From Bacteroidota bacterium (GTDB lineage: Bacteria; Bacteroidota; Bacteroidia; Flavobacteriales; Flavobacteriaceae): DNA of 9,116 nt. Both the position numbers and the translations under genes were made by a program. The DNA is taken from positions 1 to 9,116 of the forward strand of contig JAACDD010000040.1 in assembly GCA_009937085.1 (NCBI GenBank), in the 5' to 3' direction. The notes beneath the pieces are model-generated. The model was not told where the DNA came from and did no database searches. It saw only the letters and a program-made list of their open reading frames with translations. Shown here piece after piece: positions 1-6,264 of the stretch. Position 1 is the first letter of the stretch. Each line of letters opens with the position of its first letter.

Positions 1-99
1 AGTTTACGCGGCCCCGATGTTTTCGAAATTTGTAGCACTATTGGAGTCCAAAATAGCATCTCAAGAATTAACACTGCGATAAAAAACCTTTCCGTCTAA
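1..99 (+). CDS. C-terminal end of an unidentified gene (partial)
   Basis: The first frame stays open from the window edge for 32 codons and stops at TAA 97-99. The tail reads SLRGPDVFEIC...AIKNLSV and I do not recognise its family. This frame is preferred over the second frame, which is open to a TAA at 80-82, because about 72% of its codons begin with a purine against about 50% in the other frame. Its codons also resemble those of the neighbouring genes. If real, it lies 36 bp upstream of the SPFH gene on the same strand and could be transcribed with it. The piece is too short for a functional call, and it could be non-coding. Confidence 0.4.
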   Translation, partial: SLRGPDVFEICSTIGVQNSISRINTAIKNLSV

Positions 100-135
100 A
101 TCACTATATTTAGGGTTCTCTCTAAATTAATTATT

Positions 136-1071
136 ATGGATTTTGTTTTTAATATACTCGTTGGCTTTATTGCCGTTGTTTTTGTGTTTTCTGCTGTTTT
201 TATTGTCAAACAACAGACGGCAGCAGTAATAGAACGCTTTGGTCGCTTTCAAAGTATTCGGCAGTCTGGGCTTCAGCTTCGCATTCCAGTCGTAGATCGA
301 ATTGCTGGACGCCTAAGCCTTAAAATACAACAGCTTGATGTAATTGTGGAAACCAAAACAAAAGACGATGTGTTTGTTAAGTTAAAAGTTTCTGTTCAGT
401 ATATGGTTATAAAAAACAAGGTGTATGAGGCGTTTTACAAACTCGATTACCCACACGACCAAATCACATCCTATGTATTTGATGTCGTGCGTGCCGAAGT
501 CCCAAAAATGCGCCTTGATGATGTCTTTGAGCGTAAGGACGATATTGCGATTGCCGTAAAATCAGAGCTTAATGATGCCATGATAAACTATGGGTATGAC
601 ATCATCAAAACGCTTGTAACTGACATTGATCCTGATGAACAAGTAAAACACGCGATGAATCGAATCAATGCATCGGAGAGAGAAAAAATTGCAGCTCAAT
701 ATGAAGGAGATGCTGCGCGCATCTTAATTGTAGAAAAAGCAAAAGCAGAAGCGGAGTCCAAGCGTTTACAAGGTCAAGGTATTGCCGATCAACGACGTGA
801 AATAGCGCGTGGTTTAGAGGAATCTGTAGAAGTGCTAAATAAAGTGGGTATTAATTCGCAAGAAGCCTCTGCCCTTATTGTGGTAACCCAACATTATGAC
901 ACCCTACAATCTATAGGAGAGGAAACAAACTCAAACCTTATCCTATTGCCAAACACACCACAAGCAGGGTCAGATATGCTAAACAATATGGTGGCTTCGT
1001 TTACGGCGAGTAATCAAATTGGCGAAGCGATGAAAAGAGGAAAAGAAAACACAGATAAAGGCGAGGCGTAA
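136..1071 (+). CDS. SPFH/Band-7 domain membrane protein, HIR-like
   Basis: This 311-residue protein has one N-terminal hydrophobic segment (about residues 4-24), then an SPFH/Band-7 domain (about 25-190). A charged, Ala/Glu/Lys-rich helical region (about 180-235) typical of the flotillin/stomatin coiled coil comes next, and then a short polar tail. Several stretches match the plant hypersensitive-induced-reaction (HIR) subgroup as I remember it: SLKIQQLDVIVETKTKDDVF, YVFDVVRAEVPKMRLDDVFE, the YGY and DIDPDEQVKHAMN region, and GIADQRREIARGLEESV. SPFH proteins form large membrane-anchored ring or cage assemblies that organise microdomains or regulate membrane proteases. The substrate or partner here cannot be read from the sequence. 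No NfeD-type partner gene is adjacent: the downstream neighbours are convergent. The ATG at 136 gives the expected membrane anchor at the N terminus. The family call is firm; the role is open. Confidence 0.93.
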   Translation: MDFVFNILVGFIAVVFVFSAVFIVKQQTAAVIERFGRFQSIRQSGLQLRIPVVDRIAGRLSLKIQQLDVIVETKTKDDVFVKLKVSVQYMVIKNKVYEAFYKLDYPHDQITSYVFDVVRAEVPKMRLDDVFERKDDIAIAVKSELNDAMINYGYDIIKTLVTDIDPDEQVKHAMNRINASEREKIAAQYEGDAARILIVEKAKAEAESKRLQGQGIADQRREIARGLEESVEVLNKVGINSQEASALIVVTQHYDTLQSIGEETNSNLILLPNTPQAGSDMLNNMVASFTASNQIGEAMKRGKENTDKGEA

Positions 1072-1135
1072 AAAAGCGTTTATGTTGTAAAGAGGCAGTC
1101 TAAAAAAGCTACATTTAGTATATCAGAGTTCGTTT

Positions 1136-1163
1136 CTGACCTTATCAATGTGTTGATAATCAG
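1136..1163 (+). terminator. hairpin downstream of the SPFH gene, possible terminator
   Basis: TTATCAA (1142-1148) and TTGATAA (1153-1159) form a perfect 7-bp stem around the loop TGTG. CTGA (1136-1139) and TCAG (1160-1163) extend it by 4 bp across a 2-nt CC bulge. On the + strand TCTTT follows at once, a short and imperfect U-tract. The stem is AT-rich, so intrinsic termination would be weak. Its place between convergent genes, 64 bp past the SPFH stop codon, fits a terminator. On the - strand no T-run follows it, so it probably does not serve the DUF2490 gene. Confidence 0.45.
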
Positions 1164-1226
1164 TCTTTAAAGATTCTAAAGTATATTCATAATGGCGTAT
1201 TTACATACTTTTTATACAACCTTTCT

Positions 1227-1835
1227 TTATATGCTGATCGTATGTGAGAGGGAAAGTAAAAACACCCAACGCTTAAGATTTGGAAACTGCCAGTGCATAA
1301 TGCCTGAATTGAGCTGAAGTGCATCAGAAAGCTTGTGTGATACTTGCGCCGTTACACGGTTCTGGTTAAAACTAGTGCCGGAGTTTTGTAAAAACACCTC
1401 TTCTGTTAGGCTTAATGCGGTCTTTGTTGAGAGCGGAATTTTTGCTGTCAGCCCAAAACGGTAACGCAATTGGAAATTGTCACCTATCCAACGTTCTTCT
1501 AAAAAGAAGGAGTTAATGAGTTTTACTTTGTGGAGTTGAGTAGAAAAAGCAATCTTTTGGTACATTCCGTTTTCTGAAAGCGCACCTATTTTTCGATATC
1601 CTGCAGAAACCGTTAGGTTTTCCAATAGCGCGTGACTCATACCTGCTGTGATAAGCGCTTGATCTTCCTCAAAATCTAGCGTAAAACTTCTATGCTGGTA
1701 TTGCGTGTCTATGCTCGTTTTGCTGTTCAGCTTTAGTTTGTTTTTGTAAATCAGCCACGAACCAATATCATTTTGTGCTACTGTGAGGGTGGAAAAAATT
1801 AAAAATAAGAAAAGAACGTTATGCTTTAATATCAT
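1227..1835 (-). CDS. DUF2490 family protein, probable outer-membrane beta-barrel
   Basis: This 202-residue protein begins with a Sec signal peptide (about residues 1-20, ending TLTVAQ, with a hydrophobic core LFLFLIF). The mature part is a run of alternating amphipathic strands: WLIYKNKLKLNSKTSIDTQY, FFLEERW, FQLRYRFGLTAKIPL and a final strand RWVFLLSLSHTISI. This pattern matches the DUF2490 family of small Bacteroidota proteins, predicted to be outer-membrane barrels or periplasmic beta proteins. No biochemical function is established that I know of. The ATG at 1835 lies inside the end of glnS, whose stop occupies 1821-1819, giving a 17-bp overlap in another frame. The gene is therefore probably transcribed with glnS, and its start may depend on ribosomes finishing glnS. 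The functional link to Gln-tRNA synthesis is unclear and may be only positional. Confidence 0.8.
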   Translation of the reverse strand: MILKHNVLFLFLIFSTLTVAQNDIGSWLIYKNKLKLNSKTSIDTQYQHRSFTLDFEEDQALITAGMSHALLENLTVSAGYRKIGALSENGMYQKIAFSTQLHKVKLINSFFLEERWIGDNFQLRYRFGLTAKIPLSTKTALSLTEEVFLQNSGTSFNQNRVTAQVSHKLSDALQLNSGIMHWQFPNLKRWVFLLSLSHTISI

Positions 1836-3825
1836 GTGAAAGTTTAACTAATAATTCGTTTTTGTCTTGCTGTGCTTTTACTATAAATGCTGATGCTTCT
1901 GGCGTAGCTGAGCTCGTTTTCAGTTGTTCTTTTAACGCAAGAAGAACCACCGCGCGTGTCCCCACTTTTTTTGCGGCCGTGTTAAAAAGGGGTTCTAATT
2001 CCGCATAAGAAATTTGAGTCGCTAGGGATGCTACTTGGGCGCTAGCCGCTAATTGCTTTTCAACAGATAGATTCGAAAATTTCTTGCCTAGGCGTCTAAG
2101 CTCGTCTATTGGCTTAAGTTGCTGTTGTTGGGGTTTTGCTTGTTGAGGTTGCTGTTGTTGTTTTTCCCAAGTATCGCGTAATCCAACCGTTTTATTGAAG
2201 ACTTTTTTTGTTGGGGTACTCTCTTTGTCACAAACAAAATAGCCCAACCGCTGAAATTGAAAACAATCTTCTGCAGTTACTTCTGCCAGCATCGGCTCTG
2301 CAAAGGCAGTTTGTATGGAAAGTGATTCTGGATTTATGTGTGTCATAAAATCCACTTCCTTGTCGCTGTCGGGTGATGCTGTTTTGAATAAGCGGTCGTA
2401 TTGACGCACTTCAATTTCTTTAGCGTGTGGAGCAGAGACCCAATGAATAGTTGCCTTTACTTTACGTTGGCTTTCAGGCGTACCACTGCCGCTAAGACTT
2501 TTTGGGTCGTAAGTACAAAAGACCGTGATAACATTTCCTGCCGCATCTTTTTCAACCGATTCTGCTTTGATAATATAGGCGCTCTTTAGGCGTACTTCAC
2601 CGCCAATTTTTAGACGGAAAAACTTACGATTGGCCTCTTCTTTAAAATCATCTTGCTCAATGTAAAGGGTCTTTCCAAACGGTAACTCGCGTGTGCCGGC
2701 AGCTGCGTCTTCAGGGTTGTTATCCGTTTGAAGCGCTTCTATTCTGTCGTCTGGGTAATTGGTAATGACCACCTTAATGGGGTTTAAGACCGCCATTGCG
2801 CGCGTGGCTGTTTTGTTTAAATCTTCCCTAATACAGAATTCCAATAGTGAGGCGTCAATGACATTTTCTCGTTTGGCGACACCAACGGTTTCGGCAAACT
2901 TCCGCAACGATGCTGGTGTATACCCACGACGGCGCAACCCGCTGATGGTTGGCATGCGTGGATCATCCCAGCCCGAAACAATGTTTTCTTCGACTAAGCG
3001 TTGCAACTTTCGTTTACTGGTAATCGTATAATTTAAATTTAGACGTGCAAACTCGCGCTGTTTGGGTCGCAGTCCTTTAGAAGCCAATTCGTCTAAAAAC
3101 GCATCATACAAATCACGGTGTGGTTTAAACTCTAGCGTACACAACGAATGTGAAATTTGTTCGATATAATCCGACTGTCCGTGCGCCCAATCGTACATGG
3201 GATAAATACACCATTTGTCTGCGGTCCTATGATGTTTTTTATTGACAATACGGTATATAACAGGGTCGCGGAGTAACATGTTTGGAGATGACATATCCCC
3301 TTTAAAACGTAGCGTAAAAGCACCTTCTGGGTGCAGGCCTTTCTTCATTTCCTCAAATAAGCGTAAGGCTTCTTCAGGATCTTGATTGCGAAAGGGGCTA
3401 TCCGTTCCTGCTGTGGTTGGCGTGCCTTTTTGTGCTGCCATTTGTTCGGCAGTTTGACCATCAACATACGCCTTTCCTTGAGCTATGAGTTGGACTGCCC
3501 AAGCATAGAGTTGATCAAAATAATCTGATGCGTAACATTCCTTATCCCACGAATAACCCAACCACGACACATCCTTTTTGATGGTGTCTACAAAATGCTG
3601 TTCTTCTTTGGCGGGATTGGTGTCGTCAAAGCGAAGGTTTACAGGCGCGTTGTAGGTATTGCCAAGTTCAAAGTTTAGGCATATTGCCTTTACGTGTCCA
3701 ATGTGCAAATATCCGTTAGGCTCGGGAGGAAAACGAAAACGTAAGGCTGTTGGTTCAAGCCCTGCGGTTAGGTCTTCGTCAATGATGTGCTCAATAAAGT
3801 GCTTAGACGGCTGTTCGCTCATCAT
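1819..3825 (-). CDS. glnS: glutamine--tRNA ligase with C-terminal extension
   Basis: Glutaminyl-tRNA synthetase is a cytoplasmic class I enzyme that joins glutamine to tRNA-Gln using ATP. The catalytic core shows PPEPNGYLHIGH (HIGH motif at residues 41-44), FDDTNP, and the KMSKS-loop equivalent YTITSKRKL (about 266-274). GWDDPRMPTISGLRRRGYTP, very conserved in GlnRS, follows. The beta-barrel anticodon-binding region runs from about 345 to 550. The protein has 668 residues against about 554 in E. coli; the excess is a tail of about 113 residues. It starts with a Gln-rich linker (about 555-569, ten Gln in 15 residues) and ends in an apparently helical domain (about 571-668). The second KMSKS residue is Ser/Met-like in relatives but here the loop reads ITSKR. 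Two ATGs stand in tandem at 3825 and 3822, and either could start. A -7 element lies just upstream; DUF2490 overlaps the stop. Confidence 0.97.
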   Translation of the reverse strand: MMSEQPSKHFIEHIIDEDLTAGLEPTALRFRFPPEPNGYLHIGHVKAICLNFELGNTYNAPVNLRFDDTNPAKEEQHFVDTIKKDVSWLGYSWDKECYASDYFDQLYAWAVQLIAQGKAYVDGQTAEQMAAQKGTPTTAGTDSPFRNQDPEEALRLFEEMKKGLHPEGAFTLRFKGDMSSPNMLLRDPVIYRIVNKKHHRTADKWCIYPMYDWAHGQSDYIEQISHSLCTLEFKPHRDLYDAFLDELASKGLRPKQREFARLNLNYTITSKRKLQRLVEENIVSGWDDPRMPTISGLRRRGYTPASLRKFAETVGVAKRENVIDASLLEFCIREDLNKTATRAMAVLNPIKVVITNYPDDRIEALQTDNNPEDAAAGTRELPFGKTLYIEQDDFKEEANRKFFRLKIGGEVRLKSAYIIKAESVEKDAAGNVITVFCTYDPKSLSGSGTPESQRKVKATIHWVSAPHAKEIEVRQYDRLFKTASPDSDKEVDFMTHINPESLSIQTAFAEPMLAEVTAEDCFQFQRLGYFVCDKESTPTKKVFNKTVGLRDTWEKQQQQPQQAKPQQQQLKPIDELRRLGKKFSNLSVEKQLAASAQVASLATQISYAELEPLFNTAAKKVGTRAVVLLALKEQLKTSSATPEASAFIVKAQQDKNELLVKLSHDIKA

Positions 3826-3839
3826 AAAAATGTTTCGTG

Positions 3840-3847
3840 CAAAGGTA
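3840..3847 (-). promoter_or_regulatory. -7 element of the glnS promoter (TACCTTTG)
   Basis: Read on the - strand, 3847-3840 is TACCTTTG, an exact match to the Bacteroidota sigma-ABfrA -7 consensus TAnnTTTG. It ends 14 nt before the glnS ATG at 3825, so the 5' leader would be only about 7-10 nt. No TTTG-like -33 box is evident in 3864-3872. Match and position are seen directly; promoter activity is inferred. Confidence 0.68.
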
Positions 3848-3879
3848 ATTATTTAGGCATACTTACTGGTTTTAGTTTC

Positions 3880-3887
3880 TATATTTG
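3880..3887 (+). promoter_or_regulatory. -7 element of the folB promoter (TATATTTG)
   Basis: TATATTTG fits TAnnTTTG exactly and ends only 7 nt before the folB ATG at 3895. If transcription starts the usual 5-7 nt downstream, the mRNA would begin at or within a base or two of the start codon and be leaderless. No clear -33 TTTG is present near 3858-3862. This element faces away from the glnS -7 element 32 bp to its left. Confidence 0.6.
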
Positions 3888-3894
3888 GCGGATT

Positions 3895-4251
3895 ATGGGA
3901 AAAGTATATGTAGAAAACATTCAGGTCTATGCCTACCACGGTTGTTTGCCTGAAGAAACACTGATTGGCAGCGACTATCGTGTGGATGTGTGGGTAGAAG
4001 GCGATTTATCCGTTTCTGCCATTTCGGACCAACTCGAAGACACTATTGATTATGTAACGCTTTGTGCTTGTGTGCGCGAAGAAATGGCAACGCCTTCAAA
4101 GCTGCTGGAACATGTAGCACAACGTATTCTAGACCGCATTTTTGAAGCCAGCGCACAAGTAAGCTTAGCCAACATTAAGGTTGCGAAAATAAACCCGCCT
4201 ATTGGTTGGCATGTCGCAAGCGTAGCGGTAGAGTTGGAGCAGGGAAGGTAA
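3895..4251 (+). CDS. folB: dihydroneopterin aldolase
   Basis: FolB cleaves 7,8-dihydroneopterin to 6-hydroxymethyl-7,8-dihydropterin and glycolaldehyde in cytoplasmic folate biosynthesis. The 118-residue protein is the usual length for this small, homo-oligomeric enzyme. It carries the family marks: VYAYHGCLPEE (residues 11-21, the Glu that binds the pterin), the TIDYVTL region (50-56, conserved Tyr53), LLEHVA (70-75, second conserved Glu) and VAKINPPIG (96-104, catalytic Lys98). An open frame continues upstream to an ATG at 3787, but that extension runs antisense through the glnS start. MGKVYVENI at 3895 is the normal family N terminus, so 3895 is chosen. It is divergent from glnS and convergent with the metalloprotease gene. 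No other folate gene is in the window. Confidence 0.95.
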   Translation: MGKVYVENIQVYAYHGCLPEETLIGSDYRVDVWVEGDLSVSAISDQLEDTIDYVTLCACVREEMATPSKLLEHVAQRILDRIFEASAQVSLANIKVAKINPPIGWHVASVAVELEQGR

Positions 4252-4380
4252 TGGTTTTTGAAAAAAAGTACACGTCACAGGCGCACACCAAAAGGTTGCA
4301 ACAAACAAGCTCGCACTAGCACTGATTTTTAAACGTTATTAGTCTATAAGATGTTGACGATAATATAGAAGCAAAATATA
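4252..4380. other. convergent intergenic gap, no clear terminator
   Basis: This 129-bp gap separates the converging folB and metalloprotease genes. It is AT-rich. The only paired structure seen is a 7-bp A/T stem (TAATATA 4361-4367 with TATATTA 4377-4383) that runs into the metalloprotease stop codon. That is too weak to call a terminator. No coding frame is convincing. Confidence 0.5.
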
Positions 4381-5988
4381 TTATTCCAGTGATATTATTT
4401 TCATGGTATATGTCTTTTTGTCGGTCCTAATACGCAGTATATAAATTCCACTACTCAATAAATCTATTGTAACGGTATTCCTGCCCTGCCAATAGTCTTT
4501 CTGAAGAATTCTTTGACCAGAAATGTTGTGTAATTCAATGTGTTTTATTTTGTCATTTTTAGATTTAATAAAAAAAGTGCCATTGTTAGGATTGGGGTAG
4601 ATGTCCAATAAATCAGTCTCATTATAACAACTTGATGTATGCGTACATCCATTAGGGAGAACAATTTTTACAGCGTGACTACCATTTGAATTAGAAGTAT
4701 AGCTTTGAGCGTTTGCTCCTGTAATGGGGTAATTGTTATTGCAGTCAATCCATTGATAAGACATAGCTCCGCCATAATCCGTAGAAAGAGTGTTTCCTGA
4801 TAGCGTAATATTTTGCGTTATGTTGGTATCAGTATCAAATGAATAACCACTTGTGTACTGATTTTTGTTTATATCTATTGGTTCATTTGTGTCTAGCCGA
4901 CTTACTCCTCTAGAAAGTCCATTGTCAAAAACTACCATTACTTCATATTCAAAACTATTTCGTGAAGCGGGGCCAATATTTATGTCGTTTTCTGAAAGCT
5001 GTAAATCGAAAACACCATTAGCGTCTGGGGTTACCGCAAAAGACGAATTCCAATACCCGCCCCCCTCTAGATTATCATACGTGAATCGAATTACAATATG
5101 GTGAAATGGAAGGTTTGAGGTTACTTTTCCTCTTACGTGTGCAACACCCGAAAAACAATCTATGGTAAATAGGTCGTAGTCGCCCATTATTTTTTCTATT
5201 TTGAGACTTTTATTGTTCAGTTCTGATGATTGAAAAGCAGAATCTCTAAATATGGGGTGATAGGCTATAATAGCCGCTGTGTAATCTGATAATTGAACAT
5301 CAACCGTTTGTGGAATACCTACCGTATTTTCATAAGATGTACTTATGGGGCCCATCAGCGTATTAAACTGTGTGTTTGCTCTTTGTGGACCAAGATGTAG
5401 CACCGTTAATGCATGACCGAGTTCATGGGCGATAGCTTTTAGCGATACGCCTCTATGATAATTTGTTTGAGCTATATGACTCGAGAAATTAATGCTCCCA
5501 ACTGCATCTTTTAGTTGAAACCTCATCCCTCCACTAGCGATATTACCCCCTCCTACAAAACCTCCTCCATCCTTAAAATGTGCAATAGCCCAAACAGTAT
5601 TAAGGTTGGTTAAGTCGGGATAAGCGAGTTGTGCTAAATTGGTAGCAGTTGATTTAATATTGGATATGGCTGTTGACGACTGTGTACTATTCGCGGTATA
5701 AACTAAAATATCGCCATTGGTGTTTCGTGCAAACATATCGGTGTTGGTTAAAACATATCCTTTTGCAGTAAGCTTAGAAACATAAAAGTCTTCGATATAC
5801 TCTCCTATGTCTCTTAATCTTTCGATATGATCTTGAGTAAGGGTTACATCTGTTGTATTCAGCACAACCAATCTAACTCTGGGCTTATTAATGGGGGTAG
5901 CATCCTCCGTGTCGTTATTTGTTAGCTGGGCGTTTAATGTAAATTGAACGCCTAAAACAATTAATAGTAAATAGCTTTTTCTAATCAT
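4381..5988 (-). CDS. secreted metzincin-like metalloprotease with T9SS sorting domain
   Basis: This 535-residue protein has a Sec signal peptide (residues 1-20, ending FTLNA before Q). A zinc-protease signature follows, AHELGHALTVLHLG (187-200): His188, Glu189, His192 and His198 fit HExxHxxxxxH. A likely Met-turn, NTLMGPIS, holds Met212. Together these indicate a metzincin-type catalytic domain (about 35-245), with Thr195 where the classic motif has Gly. Residues about 265-455 are beta-rich and may be Ig-like or PKD-like adhesion or spacer domains. The C terminus (about 460-535) is a type IX secretion, type A sorting domain: LDIYPNPNNGTFFI, ELHNISGQRI, VTIDLLSSGIYILRI and a basic end. The protein is therefore expected to cross the outer membrane by T9SS and be released or attached to the cell surface. 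The substrate is unknown. The gene appears monocistronic. Confidence 0.85.
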   Translation of the reverse strand: MIRKSYLLLIVLGVQFTLNAQLTNNDTEDATPINKPRVRLVVLNTTDVTLTQDHIERLRDIGEYIEDFYVSKLTAKGYVLTNTDMFARNTNGDILVYTANSTQSSTAISNIKSTATNLAQLAYPDLTNLNTVWAIAHFKDGGGFVGGGNIASGGMRFQLKDAVGSINFSSHIAQTNYHRGVSLKAIAHELGHALTVLHLGPQRANTQFNTLMGPISTSYENTVGIPQTVDVQLSDYTAAIIAYHPIFRDSAFQSSELNNKSLKIEKIMGDYDLFTIDCFSGVAHVRGKVTSNLPFHHIVIRFTYDNLEGGGYWNSSFAVTPDANGVFDLQLSENDINIGPASRNSFEYEVMVVFDNGLSRGVSRLDTNEPIDINKNQYTSGYSFDTDTNITQNITLSGNTLSTDYGGAMSYQWIDCNNNYPITGANAQSYTSNSNGSHAVKIVLPNGCTHTSSCYNETDLLDIYPNPNNGTFFIKSKNDKIKHIELHNISGQRILQKDYWQGRNTVTIDLLSSGIYILRIRTDKKTYTMKIISLE

Positions 5989-6264
5989 AATGTTGAGATT
6001 TAATAGTGACTAAATTGTATAAATCCGCACCTGTCCTGAGCTCGACGAAAAAGAGTTTATTTCATTTATGTTTTATTCAATGTTTTCTTGTTTAATACCT
6101 TAAATTTCAGTGTATTACTGTAAAAAAATAGTTGCTTTTTGCAAAAAACTTTTACCAACGGGTACTAATGCGCTAGTTGTTTTTTATAAAAGGGCACAAG
6201 ACAAATCTCTGTCTTTCTTCGTATTAGTCTCGAGCCCTAATAATACATTTCGTTCGGTGTTTAT
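5989..6264. other. AT-rich intergenic region between two exported-protein genes
   Basis: This 276-bp gap must hold the promoter of the metalloprotease gene and the 3' end of the lipoprotein transcript, both on the - strand. No exact TAnnTTTG is found near the metalloprotease start; the nearest resemblance, TACAATTTA, is poor. A REP-like motif lies at 6030-6047. A loose structure reads on the - strand AGGGC (6238-6234), AAGACA/TGTCTT inner pairing, GCCCT (6195-6191), then a short T-rich stretch. It could end the lipoprotein mRNA, but it contains a large asymmetric internal loop. A short + strand frame (6110-6328) has no protein-like character. Confidence 0.5.
6030..6047. repeat. possible degenerate REP-like element
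   Basis: The stretch CACCTGTCCTGAGCTCGACG, centred here, closely resembles the short extragenic motif CTTCGACAAGCTCAGGACAG found many times in some bacterial genomes, including Bacteroidota (from memory). It is an imperfect palindrome around GAGCTC with GTC/GAC arms. Only one copy is in the window, so repetition cannot be shown here. Confidence 0.3.

Noticed and set aside
2..82. Alternative partial gene end in the second frame
   Set aside because: Open for 26 codons, but with weaker codon bias than the first frame. The two frames overlap, so at most one is real.
3787..3894. N-terminal extension of folB from an upstream ATG
   Set aside because: It would run antisense through the glnS start and both promoters, while FolB proteins begin at the MGKVYVENI equivalent.
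6191..6238. Rho-independent terminator for the lipoprotein gene
   Set aside because: The outer 5-bp and inner 6-bp stems are joined by a strongly asymmetric loop, and the T-run is short. Kept only as a remark on the gap.
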